From Clavelina lepadiformis (taxonomy: Eukaryota > Chordata > Ascidiacea > Aplousobranchia > Clavelinidae), in NCBI RefSeq assembly GCF_947623445.1, contig NC_135244.1, positions 5,518,001-5,582,000 of the forward strand: a DNA stretch of 64,000 bases, given 5' to 3'. Position numbers and translations under genes: made by a program. The notes beneath the pieces are model-generated. The model was not told where the DNA came from and searched no databases. It was given only the letters and a program-made list of their open reading frames with translations. Shown piece after piece: positions 37,888-50,125 of this stretch (positions are counted from its first letter, which is position 1; the number at the start of each line of letters is the position of its first letter).

Positions 37888-38142
37888 CAATGGTTCCCAA
37901 CCTTTCATGGTTCATGCCCCCCCTTACAGTGACTCTCAAAAAACGTGGCCCCCTACTTATTAATAAAAATGTATAGATTGTTGATCGCAAAACACTTTCT
38001 ACTTCACTACTGCGCGTGCAGTAGTCTTCGCGCCGCTAACGCCACGTGAGAAACTTCTGTCTAGCTTTGTCTCGTTTTCCTCTACTACTACACTATAGTT
38101 CACTAGTGAGGCATCTTTTCGTGGCCCTGGTTGAGAAACCTG
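37888..38142. mobile_element. hAT-type non-autonomous element 3
   Basis: The ends CAATGGTTCCCAACC and GGTTGAGAAACCTG are imperfect inverted repeats. The flanks AGTTAGAC and GCTTAGAC agree at six of eight positions, suggesting a degraded 8-bp duplication. It is 255 bp and non-coding. Confidence 0.6.
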
Positions 38143-38211
38143 GCTTAGACTAAAGGAACTGTAGTATTTGCAGAGCTACAAACACCACATTTGTGATAAG
38201 ATAATATAATC

Positions 38212-38317
38212 AATCAATCATTATACATTGTGACGAGAACAACGATGCACAAAATTATATCAAAGATGGAAAATTCCATTGCGAAAACGGTGTGCCCTTT
38301 TTGTACGAGAGAGACAA
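38212..38317 (+). pseudogene. Orphan relic of receptor exon 7 (LDLa)
   Basis: The sequence aligns with exon 7 of B, C and D through DGKFHCENGVPF (DGRFYCENGVPL in the genes) and keeps a GT donor at the same place. Upstream cysteines of the module are lost. No receptor exons follow it. It lies 2 kb beyond copy E on the same strand, so it cannot be E's own exon. Confidence 0.7.
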
Positions 38318-40092
38318 GTATTGCTTTAAATAAGATCTTTACTTTTTAATATCTGATAACTGGATAAAAGCAACTTGCGCTATACTTTTAATTTGGTATA
38401 TTTTCAAAAATTTCCATGTAACGTCGAAGTTTTGCGTCGTCCTCCATATAACGTCGAATAAAAAAGGAGTGGGAACATCAGATCTTCTTAACTTCATAGT
38501 TGTGTCATTGTAAACTGTAAAGTAAATGAAAAGCAAATGATTTAATTACGTTTAACAGAAGTTCATATTATTCTTATGACAAATTGTGAACTTGTCAGCA
38601 CACGCGCCAACCCATAGAGCAAAATCATACAAGCCCTAATTGCACCGCGATGTCAGTAAAGGTCATGTGAGTATCCGCAGCTCCCCGCATTGTTAGAGCC
38701 CTACCTGCACCCGCCCCACAACCGCAGTACAAGTGAAGCCGGTACGTGTGCAGGGTTCTAGTCCTGTATCTCTCTCTCTCTCTCATATGAAGCAATAACC
38801 TATAGTCTATCACTTGGTGAAAGTTTTTGTGAAACAACACTAAAGTGTTGATTTTTATTAGTCAGCTTCTTTTAAGTAGATATAATTTGAGCCATTATAA
38901 AAAGAATGTAATAACACTAATTCTGTTCCAAAATGTTTTCAGACAGGTTAAAAGTAAACGACAATATAAGTTACTTATGACACACCAAATAATGACCATC
39001 CTTCGAGTATATATTTCACTTATATCTTGTGGCTTTTGTTATTATTAGAAATTAGTAATGGGTAGGAGTTAGAATTATGCTTAAGTTTGTCGAAAACGTA
39101 TTAAGGGTACAAACATTAAACAGCAAATCTGTGGTTTCCGGTCCCGATCCGGTTTCCCTTGAACTTATCTATCCTTGACTACGTGTAATAAAAACAAATA
39201 TACAGCATATATTTTTCTTTACTAGAAATATATATCTTATGCTAAATTTACTTGCTTTTTAATTGTAAATAAAAGTAGACTGGAAGTCAATGTCTATGGA
39301 AAAGCAAATAAAAGCGAGCTTTGCTAATGATCATCTCAGAAAATGTTGCCTGTTTCGAGGTCTGGTGTTTCTAAATGAAAGATTAATCGTATTGAATATT
39401 ACATTGCAAAATTATAGTAAGTTCTTTGATTACGTGAGAAGAAATTCTCTTGAAGCCTGCGGCAGCAATCTAAAAACGCACGAAGAGTCTCGGTAGTGCT
39501 GCCTATAAATAACGAAACACTGTTTGCAAAGCATTAACTTTTTAAAATGAGAAATATGCGTTTGGTTTGCAGTCTTATAATTTTTAATCGTATATGGCTG
39601 TAAGTAAGCACCCTTTGGTAGATATAAGATATTGCAATGCAGAAACTTTAGTTTAACGGAAATTAGGAGATTGTTAAAATTGTAGAACCAAGAACAAGTA
39701 GTTAAACCATATTAAGCGGTTTAGGAAAGATGGCCTCACAGCTAGTGAACACATCTGTACAATTTCCTTTTAGAGCATTGCGCATGATTTGTACCCGTTC
39801 TGGAATGGCGTATAAGCCCTTTATATCAACAAAGTCGTATGACTTTGACTATTGAAGCTAGAGCAAATTCTATTTCTCACTCCAATCTTTGCAAGAAACC
39901 CATGACTTTTTAAAGCGTAGGAACCTACTGTATCTTGAATGCGGGTGTATAGAAGTTCTCGCGTTGTAATCGTAAAACGTTGTAAGTGCGCTCAGATGTT
40001 GAAAAAACAAAGATATTGCCGTCAGCGAAATGAGATTTAGTGGCTTAAGTGTATAAGAAGTTAATCACTCTTAATTGTTTACACTCAGAAAA
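38318..40092. other. Intergenic upstream of gene F
   Basis: It contains a short CT microsatellite near 38768-38784. A 68-codon frame at 39290-39496 has no recognisable domain and no splice partner. Nothing else was identified. Confidence 0.45.
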
Positions 40093-43000
40093 ATGCGAAA
40101 GGTATTTAGTATGTCGATGAATATCTTAATATTTTTAGTTCTGGCGATTTTCTCTTTCTCTGAAAAGGCCACGGCGGAATGTACGGCTAACAGTAAGTGG
40201 AATAGGCTGTTATGAATATGAATATGTTGCTAATAAATGAAGCACATGAACGCAAAACTAATCTGGTAATTATCACAGGTCAACAAAATTTCACTTTTTT
40301 CAAACAAGAACGCAAGTATATTATTTTACATGTATTTTTTGCTCTGATTCCGAATCTGCCTTTAGTTTTTCTTTAGCTTATCACATTTTCAAGATATCGT
40401 AGAATTCGTGTTTTCAGAAAAAAGCATTATAAAATACACAGTTATGATACATGGCGCTTAAAATGCTTAACATATGACTTTCTTTTGTACACATGACTGG
40501 GGTCATGACGATATAACATCCAGCAGTAATCCCCCATCATTCCCTCATTCCGAAAGCCTTGGTAACGAGCTTCCATAGCTTGAATGTCCAGGTGAAATAG
40601 TTCACCTTGTTCGTCACTAACTGCACCAAGGTTTTCTGGAAAGTAGTTCAAGTGGGAGTGCAGAAAATGCATTTTGAGGGACATGGGGCAACCTATTTTT
40701 CTGTAAGCAAATCTGCCTAATTAGAAGGCGATTTCGCATTTCCTAAAAAGTTAGCACGCAACCACTTGAATGCCCGCCAAGCAAAAAATTCCAACTTCGA
40801 CAATGATTTTTCAAAGTGTGGATCCTTTAGCACTTCTCTAATTTGAGAACCCATAAAGATTCCTTCTTTTAGTTTTGCTTGGCTTATACTAGGAAACGTT
40901 TTGCAGAGAAATGCGAACCCATTACAATTGCACTTTCCCATTTCTGTAACAAAATTCTTCATAAAACCCCGCTTGATATGAAGAGGTGGCAAGATCGAGA
41001 ATTTTCTGAGGATCTACTATAGAGGAACGTTTTCGATGTTAGCCACTCCAGTTAAGTACGATTCTCTTACGTTGCTTGCTTTTGATTGCAAAACTGCCAC
41101 AAATATTACAAAACAGATCGGGATTGTTCTTGCGCTTTCTTGACATAACAAAGGCAGAATAGCAGTCGATCAAAATATGGCACAAATAAATCTATTGAAC
41201 AGTATACGTTACCACAATATTGATTAAAATCTGTCATTAACAAACATTGTGAAAACCAAACAGTTATTTCAAATTTTCTGCTGCAGTGCTATAAGCACTA
41301 TCTACATGAGGAATTAACTGCTCAATATACCACTTATTTGCAAAAGGTTGGCAAAAGATTATTCCTATAATAAGCTATTATAGCATAACAACTAAAAATT
41401 TTAAATGCAAATATTTCGAAAACCTGATGTGCTAGAAACAAAATAAAGGCATTTTCGGAATCAGCGTCAAAACCCTTCAAGAATCACCTAATCGCATCTC
41501 CGTTGATTATAGCGTTAATCGCTGTTGACCAGTGATTATCAAAACGATTTTCATAACATTTTCTTTTTGAAAGACGTATCCTCAGCTAAAGCCAGATTGT
41601 ATGAACTACAATTTTCTACAAAACCAATTCCAGGCCAAAAATTAGATTTAACTTTCCAATATGCTTTTTAGTTCCTCCTGAGCCCCCGAAATGGTGCATG
41701 AAGATGCCCACTAAAGGGCCGTGTCGGGCCGACCATCGGCGTTATAGATATAACGCAACGTCAGACGAATGTGAGTTTTTTGTCTGGGGAGGATGTTTTG
41801 ATGAAAACTCGCAAAATATATTCCGTAGGAAAGAGGAATGTGAAGACGTATGCAAAAGGAATCCAGTTGATCGACAAGCCTACAGGAGTAAGTTAAATCC
41901 TTATTGCTCAGAGAAAAGTAGATTTGTAGAGTAGACAAGTAGAGTAGACAACAGAATTGTTGAAACTACAAGTTATTTTGATAGTTATTTTAAAACCTTA
42001 TTTCGTACAGAAATATTGCTGATCAAGTTTGCGTAACTATCTTTGCGGTACAGGTATACATAGTCTGATACAGGCAGCGATTCTATACTGTTGAAATATT
42101 GCTTTTTTTCATGTTTTAGATTCCTTCATGTCCTGCAAATTTCAAGCTAATCGTAAGCCACCATCTCGTTTATAGTCTGATTTATTCCATATCTTTGTAT
42201 AAGGTTTAGTAAATTGTAACGTTCTTCTTACTAATTTGTTACCTGTAAGGATCGATCATTAATTTCCGCTGAGATGAACTTGTTGTTTAACTTTTCTATA
42301 ACTTTTTTATAACAGTGGGACGCGAATGCTCGATTGACAGCTTTGATGACTTTATCAGCGTCAGGAATTGCATTGATTTGCCTTCTCCCGATATAAACCG
42401 CACTCAGTGCGTTTCTAGAGGCTGCTGCTGGAGCTTTGGGAGTTGCTATCAAAAAGAAAGTAAGAGGTTGTTTGGACCGTTTTATTCGTCTCTTCGCATT
42501 TGCTATTTGTAAATTTTTATGCAACAATTTTCTAATCTTTTAAATTTTGTGTTAAAATTTGTTAAAACGGTTTATTTTTGGTAGTTATGCATCTGTTTGT
42601 TTTAGATGCGTTTGTTGAATCGGACTGCTTAATACGATACCTGTCAGATTCAAGATTTGTAGGGAAAATTGTATTTCAAGCGGACAGAAACTACCCGACA
42701 GATTGGGTTGGTTTGCTTAAATTCAACGTTTCAATTCCAGGAGGACTTTGCGTAAGTTTTAGACGACAGTCTTTTAAGACAGTCATCAAATTTTATGCTA
42801 ATTGTGTTTAAAACTGGATAGATAAGCGCGATGGATATCAAAAACGTAAGTTTATTCAACGCACAACAACATGTCATGTAATGTGATTTAAGTCAGGAGT
42901 TGAAATGAAAATTATAGTGTTACTTTTCTCAACCAAAAATATGCCCGATGTCCATCTTCTGCTGTCTATACTTTTTCATAATAAATTAGTATAACGTTGC

Positions 43001-43475
43001 GGTTTAGCCTTTCACTACCCTTAAAAAGGTAAGAGTCAACGTAAACAACAAGTACTTAAGTGTCATCATTTAGTAAAAATATTGATGGCTTTTACACATT
43101 AATGCTTATATCTAAACAAAAAGTCCCTGAAAGTCATGTGAGAGGAATTTTTCGACTTTGGTGTGTGCAGAAACATTTTTGATAAGCAGTGCTATCAGTA
43201 TTTTGACAAGCAAGCATTTTAAACTTCTTCCAACTCCGTAACTTTGAAAGCGTTATGTTACTGTATATCCACAGATACTTCGGGATAGACAAAGACCGTC
43301 TGGTGTCGGCTTAGCAACGCAAGCTTTTGAGGAGAGAACAAAATTTCTTCTTCCTGCTCTCCGTCCATTGTATCCAGGGCAGAACACGGTCATCATGTTT
43401 TCTGGAAGTTTTGATGTGTGTCAATTCTCGAAGCAGAGATGTGAATATATCAATTTGCCAGAACCTGAAGATTGA
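40093..43475 (+). CDS. Gene F: secreted Kunitz-trefoil-CBM2-like protein, 279 aa
   Basis: Six exons: 40093-40192, 41672-41887, 42120-42152, 42316-42459, 42606-42751 and 43275-43475, totalling 280 codons including the stop, with all junctions in phase. Residues 1-29 are a signal peptide. A Kunitz domain has cysteines at 42, 51, 67, 75, 90 and 94, GPCRA around the reactive site and Arg52 at P1, as in trypsin-type serine protease inhibitors. A small exon encodes NSFMSCKFQAN. A P-type trefoil-like module follows (cysteines 121, 135, 148, 153, 154 and 160, with RGCCW). The C-terminal domain (about 166-279) contains TDWVGLLKFN, LRPLYPGQNTVIMFSGSF and four Cys. I compare it with family-2 carbohydrate-binding modules by inference. 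Intron 1 contains a decayed transposon. Gene G is a tandem paralogue. Confidence 0.82.
40274..41534 (-). mobile_element. TIR transposon, family copy 2 (in gene F intron 1)
   Basis: The ends CACAGGTCAAC and GTTGACCAGTG form inverted repeats that extend inward with a shared TGATTCCGAA block. ATTAT flanks both ends (40269-40273 and 41535-41539). It is 1,261 bp, shorter than the 2.0-kb copy 1, consistent with internal deletion. The coding remnants lie on the minus strand, opposite to gene F. Confidence 0.75.
40445..41150 (-). pseudogene. Broken, internally deleted coding region of TIR transposon copy 2
   Basis: An N-terminal remnant near 41060-41150 has FCNICGSF, a CxxC pair that could be a zinc ribbon. 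The sequence then jumps to PPLHIKRGFMKNFV (40992 downward), KLKEGIFMGSQI, and a stop at 40717-40719. It resumes at about 40684 with HFLHSHLNYFPENLGAV and SDEQGELFHLDI. The last two blocks match copy 1 closely (HYLHSHLEKFPDKLG; EEQGERFHQDI). The middle region with CLWDSRAK is deleted. Confidence 0.68.
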
Positions 43476-46400
43476 CCACTGTTATGATGAATAATGACCA
43501 CCATCCGACATATAGTTTTGAAACTTGAATGTTTTTGTGTTGTTCTATTAATCTATTCTTGTGTTATATATTGTGATTTGTGAATTTGTTATGTTTTTTT
43601 TATTTACATTCGGGCCTTGGAAACAACTGTAAAAAATGTAAATATACTGCACTTCAAAATATAACGTGTAACAAAAAGATTTCTGCTGCATTTGCTTGAA
43701 ACATAAATCTAACGAAGTATATGGGCTAGCATTAAAGTTTATCGATTTCTGAAGCCTTCATTGTCTATAGTAATTTGAAATCAGCTATACAGGTATGCAA
43801 TAAATACAAAAAGTAATAAAATCACTACAGACTCTTTCGGAATAAACCTACAAGTAAACAAAAATCGGCTTGTGTTCTGTTTCTGAACATAATACAAATA
43901 ATGGCACTGAATAAAATACAGTCCGACAGTGTCAAATGTAATTGACCACGAATGACGCTAAGGAGTAATGTTAACGAAGTTAAATTGAACACCAAACTAA
44001 AGCAATAACATCCGCCTCTAGCAAGTAGAGTTGTGATGTTGAAGAGCCGGTCACAACTTGAAGCTTATACTTAGAAACATTCAACAAGCTACAGACATTT
44101 GCTCTATCAACAAATTATATATATCGTTTGTTTTTGTGTATCTTTCTTCTGTTTCGTTACGTGTCACGCTATATCTAAGGTGTAAATCAGTTACAGCAGT
44201 TAGGACCATGCAAGCGTGTTTGACCGCGCAGCGTTTCAATCTGAAAAATGCTTATCTTACATTAAGATATTTAGATCCACAGGCGGGCATACCGATCCTC
44301 GAAATCAATAACACTCTAAACTCTGTTGCTTCGGGAAGAAAAAATATTCTGTTGTTTATACTTACACTTAGTCGATTATTGTATTTTAAGATCAAGATGC
44401 TGTGTATCAAAGTTTGTTGATTTTCTGTCCTACGTTACATTTAAAACAACAAACATGAAAATCTTCTCAAATTTACCAGTAATCTGCAATGACAAAGGAT
44501 AGCGTTCTTGCATGAAGTCATATCATGGAAAGTACCTTGAGATTAATGAATATGATATAAGTTTAAATCACATTTTACTCATTTTACAATCACTATTGCT
44601 GAGATAATATGTTACCTAACGACGCGACTTTAACTGTATTAGTGAAAAATAAAATTTATCAGTCCACTCATATGGGGTGTATCTGCATATTGAATCATAA
44701 TGATTTGTGTTACGCACAATAGAAAAAATACACGATGTGGCAAAAGCTGTTTACAGGAAACATATCCTATTTCCACAGTTGAATTTTCTCAACCTGATTT
44801 TGAACAACAAAGTCATCGCGGAAAAAACCCAACGCGGTAGGTCTACTAGTGGCTTAATTACAGAATATTGAGTGTATAGTTGACACTAATGCTACGGGAG
44901 AAACTACATAGCCATTGCAATCGATTTTTGCTCGTTACAGGTATTTCTATATGGAGAGCAAAAGATAAATATATAGTTATTTGTGTAAGAAGTATTTCTG
45001 TCTATATATACACACACCACTAAATATGGAATGAGAATCTCATAACGAGCGCTTCTAAAAAGATTAATTTAGTTTGTATTTTATATATTTAGTGGAACAA
45101 GAAATATAGCGGCTGTGAAATCATGTTTTTATTCATAGTTGGTGCTAGTTCTGGTTAATGTAAAATCATTTAGATTGCGTAAAGATAAAAGCTTAAACAG
45201 TGAATCATCGACAACAATATATCTGTAAAATGATAAGAAATGTGAAGTGAAAGAGAAATATTTTAAAAATCCACTTGAATGAGGTAAACCCGGTAAACTG
45301 TGATAATACGGAACAAATTCTTTTGTAAGTTTTGTAAAAATTCCCAGTTCTTTAAGTCTCGTTTTTGCAACCGCATAATTCCTGCCATGGGAGTTCGAAA
45401 ACAATTAACGTCATGATGGGGATTTCTATGCCTCCATGTATATATGTGAGTGAGTGCTACAATGTACAATGTCAACATCCAAAGTGACATGTAGAGTAAA
45501 ATAAATGGTTCAATACATTATTATAGACTGGACTTTAAAAAGCTTTCTAATTCAAAAACTATGAGAAATATACAATTGTTTAAAACTTAATTGTTGTATC
45601 AATTTACTTCTACAAATGCTTTCAATGATGTTCTGACAATCTTACATGTTTAAGTTCATAAATGCCCTGTACCCAATTAAAGATGTAAGTTAGTTGATTA
45701 ATTTACAATAATGAGTAGTTATTACACAAAACGAGCATCACGAGCAAACACAAGTATGACGAAGTTCTTAAAAAATGCTTGTATATCGAGTCATATACAA
45801 GTACCTACACAGTAGCTTATATTTCTGATTAATTTTACGATAACTTTCGAATGTCATTTGTCTGAATTATTTCCTGTGCATTTCCGTAACTTCTTCCAAA
45901 AAACGTGCGACTCGGTTTCACTATTGCAATTTGTAAGTCACGATGTTTTTTTTTTATTAAATTATGTCGTTTCAGTTTGCAACAGGATGCAATTGTGCAG
46001 AAACTTGGAAATTAAATCAAATTCGTGACTGGTTAAAAGAAAGGTGATCCTGTCTGGAAAGATGAAGCAGGACTTCCTTTTCTGAATTTTCTTTATGTTT
46101 TAAACATACAGTATATCATGTGCGCAGGCCACCCTTGTGCCAAGTATATTTACGCAATGCTCGCTCTAATTTAAGCAAGAAATACGTTGCTCTTGTCATG
46201 TGTAACTTACGTAACGTCCTTATAATAGGTCACGGAAGTCGTGAGAAATATACTGTGAGCGTTATAAGCATGTTTTTTAGTAAATAACTCCAATTACGAA
46301 CTTTAGCCACAATGATGTCAGCCAGCTTTTGATTTTTCTGCCGTGTGACGTCAGACTTACTAGCCTGCGGCGGCTAAATTGTTTAAGCACACTCAAACGT

Positions 46401-47337
46401 CAAGCAGGAGCTGCCTATAAATATAAGAACTTTTGCTGCAAAAACGACAGTTTATTTGGTTGGTTAATAGGCAATGTTCAGCCTACAACCCCTCTACTGC
46501 CAGGCGCCCAGAACAAAAGACTTTGTTTGTGGTTAGTTATTCCGCGCTAGCTTGCTTACACCACCAACGAGGTTTGCTTACAGCGAACTAACGGTCGACG
46601 CCTTCGGCGATGGCAAATATTAATGAATGATGGATGCCATGTTACTACTTTTCATAAAATGATTTACCAGTTTCAAAGAAATGAAAAATAATAACGCGAA
46701 CTTCAGTTTTGTATTTCAACAGCGCACTTGAGACGTGATTCTGTCATGTTCCAGGAACTTCTATTTCGTTGTCTTATTTTGAAATTTTTGAAGGAACTTG
46801 CGTAAATATTTCCAGCTTCCTTTAGTTGATACCAACTATTTGTGTTGCGTAGCTTATGTATGACTAAGCTACAGTACCAGGTGCAGAAGAGTTGTGGTGG
46901 CTTCTGGAAAGAACAGTTTCTCGTTGCTACTGTATATAAGGCCCATACCTTCAGTATATTTTTACAATAACTGAGCAACATTATTGCAGCAAATGAACTA
47001 TGTAATTGTCAGTAAAATCGTACGAATCAGATAGAGTTGGTTTCAGATTTTAAGTTACCTGACATAAATCAAGTCACTTTTTCAAAGAGACTAGACTTGA
47101 ATTTTAAAATCTAAATGACTTTACTTGAGACTCGAGTTAGAAGAATTAGTTAATACTTTGTGGCTGCAAGTGTGGCAAAATAATATTTTACACATTTGTT
47201 TCTTGGTTTCACATGTGTTTCCCTACGCTTTACTTTTTTATTAGTGTTACTTTGGTTATATCAAGCTGATGTTTGCCCTGATTTTAATAGTTTCTTTTCT
47301 GATACGTTTTGCAGATTCAAACGAATAAGGCAAAACA
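43476..47337. other. F/G intergenic region, no gene seen
   Basis: An AATAAA near 43799 could serve gene F. Long frames at 44058-44420 and 45129-45404 lack any recognisable domain and look like chance frames in AT-rich DNA. A CTCGAG-type repeat lies at 47045-47150. A TTTTGCAG acceptor-like word 24 bases upstream of the gene G start could end a 5' UTR intron or be a trans-splice acceptor. Confidence 0.45.
47045..47150. repeat. Dispersed CTCGAG-type repeat upstream of gene G
   Basis: Contains ATCAAGTCACTTTTTCAAAG, AGACTTGAATTTTAAA and TTGAGACTCGAGTTAG, a diverged member of the family seen at 5.0-5.4 kb. Confidence 0.45.
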
Positions 47338-50125
47338 ATGTCCTGTTTAAGTTATAAAATGTTATGTCTGACTGTTTTGTTTTTCTGTGCTGTGGCAGCA
47401 CAATTTCAGTTGGACGAGAGTAAGTAGAAAACGTTGCTTTTATGCTTAATTTCAATCAAAAGTATAATTGTACCAGCAAAGTCAAAGCTATGTCGTTCAA
47501 TTTTCAAATGAATTTTGATTGAAAATTATTTCTACAGTTCCTTCACCGACTCCGAAGTTTTGTCTAAAAATGCCCGAAAAGGGTCCATGCAGAGCAACCC
47601 ACAGACGCTACCGGTACAACGCAACATCGGACCAATGCGAGCTATTTACCTGGGGAGGATGCGCAGATGAAAACTCACAAAACATGTTCCGAACAACGAA
47701 GGATTGCGAGTCCAAATGCAAGAGGGATCCAGTTCACCGAAACGCTTTTAAAAGTAAGAAAGATAGTCGCGTAAATATTTCTGTATAAAATCTTATGAAG
47801 CAGAATTTTCTGCCTTGTATGTTTGCAAATTATTAATACGGGCTTATGAAAATCTAAGGCATCCGTTTTCCGGTGAATCATGCTGCAAATTCTTAGTTAT
47901 TTGTTCGGTTATTTTTAACGTTTTGGAGTTGACAAATTTCACGCCAAACGTGCAGCGGTGCCGTGTCATCGACGTGTACTGACTAATTTTCGTTCTCTGC
48001 CAAGAGTAAATTTAAACGATTAACGTTTGTCACTTTCTAAATTTGTCGACTTGGGTCAAAAAAAAACATCATTCAAATTTCAAACACCTGGTAAGAGCAT
48101 TTTGGCGAATTGTAATGACCCAAAATTTTTACATCTATAAAACAGTTCTTTGAAACTAAATTAATTGGATCACGTTTTATGTCACACATACAAAAGCAAA
48201 TAAAATAGAACTTACTTTGTATACGTATACGTCTAAGATAAATTGGCTTCACCGTCACTAATCAATGCCTTTCATATATGTAATTATTTAACCTTGTTTA
48301 TTTATTTAATTTATAGGTTCTTTCTTCAAGTGTGAATTTCAAGCAAATAGTAAGTTACCTTTTTATTATTACGCTGAGAACATATCATTGTGACTAGCGA
48401 ACTATTAAATTGTTATTAGTTTTATACTTACCTATTATCCGAATCGGAGTTTCATAAATATCACGGTGGCATTTAACATTAATAGCCACGGTTGGTTTCA
48501 TCATAATTGACGACTTACCTATACGATCACGTTTATGCGTTTTTGTTATGAATCTCAGGCACTGAATTGACCTTCTCAAAATTATGACTTGTAGCTTTGT
48601 AGGTCTCTATAGGCGTATAATTTCGATGTAAAAGGATTGCTACAGTTAACAATGTCATCTTATTCCATTGCAGTTGGTCGGGAGTGTGCTCTTGACAGTT
48701 TTGAAGACTTCAAACACATTCGGGAATGCATCGATATTCCTGATAACAGTTTAAACAGAAGTCAGTGCCAATCTAGAGGCTGCTGCTGGCACCCAGAGTA
48801 TCAAGTGTGTTATCAAAAGGAATGTAAGTATGCTGATTGAGCAACTTTAACTTCTTGCTGCTTTTAAACAAACGACTGAGTTTCATGATGCTTTAGGTGA
48901 CATTTTTTTACGACAATTTTTATTGCATTTTATTCCAGCTGGTTTCGTAGAATCCATGTGTTCGATAAGATATGCTTCAAACGAAGGATTTTGGGGGAAA
49001 ATCATCTTTAAGTCGGATGGACATTACCCTGCTGATTGGGTTGGTTTGCTTAAATTCAACATTCCAGTTCGCGGTGGATTTTGCGTAAGTTTTTATCATG
49101 TTTCCTTTTGTTTCTTTTCAAGATTCTTTTATGATTAGTGCAAAATAATAAGAAATAACGCAAAGCCATTTAAAAATGTCAAAGTTGATATTGTCTTGAT
49201 CGTATAGCTGACTTTAGTGTAGTCCTAATTACATTGATATCGTGATTCAACAAAATGCAGGAAATCACGTGATGGGCTCGGCTTCAAACGCCTTAGAAGT
49301 TAAAAATATGTCGGACATGACAATACTTCCAATGAAAATGTCACGAAATCAAAGCTTATTGCCATACTTTTAATTTCCTGGCTCATTAGGGTGACCTAAA
49401 TCCCCGAAATCAAACCGCAGTTAATTAAACTTAGATTAAAAAAATAATATATAACCTATATTTCTGCGGCGTGTACAGTAATTATAAAATTATCTTTTTG
49501 TCGGAAATGACTAAACAAAACCGCCGTTAATGTCTTTGGAAATATTGCACAATCGTCAGTAACAAATTTTCTCGGGAAGTTGCGACCGCAGTATTCGTTA
49601 CGTCAATATATGGCGTTTAATACGAAAAGATTATAATATTACAACTTATACTCTAAATATTTCAAATAGAACGTAACCGAAATTAAAAAAATTTTTGTTC
49701 TAAAATTAACTTCATCAAAAATGAGCTGACTCTGTTCAGAAAAATCATCAACGAGTGAAAGCTGAAAACCGCGTTGACGTACACACCAAACGCAGATAAA
49801 GCCTTAAAAAGAATTTAAACAAGCATAATAATTACAAATATAAGTATATTTAAGCATACAGTACGTCATAGGAATCGTCAATCGCTTAATAATAATAATC
49901 GGCTAATAATACCCGATTTCTTCTCTCTAGATATTGCGAGACAGATTTCGGTCATCTGGAATCGGTTTATCAACGGAAACTTTTGAAGACAGAACGAAGT
50001 TCCTTCTTCCGGCCATGCGACCTCTTTCTCCCGGAGACAATGTGGTAGTCATGTTTGCTGGAGGATTCCAAGCTTCAACCTTTTCAAAAAACTCCTGCGA
50101 ATACGTTAACTTGCCCCCATATTAA
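47338..50125 (+). CDS. Gene G: secreted Kunitz-trefoil-CBM2-like protein, 273 aa (paralogue of F)
   Basis: Six exons: 47338-47419, 47538-47753, 48317-48349, 48674-48823, 48939-49084 and 49931-50125, totalling 274 codons including the stop, in phase. Exons 2, 3 and 5 have exactly the lengths of their counterparts in F. Residues 1-21 are a signal peptide. The Kunitz domain starts at Cys36, with GPCRA and Arg46 at P1. The spacer exon reads SFFKCEFQAN. The trefoil-like module has RGCCW and two more residues before its last Cys than F. The C-terminal domain shares DWVGLLKFN, RTKFLLPA and PGDNVVVMFAGGF-type segments with F. It should act outside the cell, perhaps as a protease inhibitor held to a glycan surface; that role is inference. 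No lesion seen. Confidence 0.82.

Noticed and set aside
44058..44420. 120-codon plus-strand frame
   Set aside because: Composition is typical of AT-rich noncoding DNA; no domain or homologous copy was recognised.
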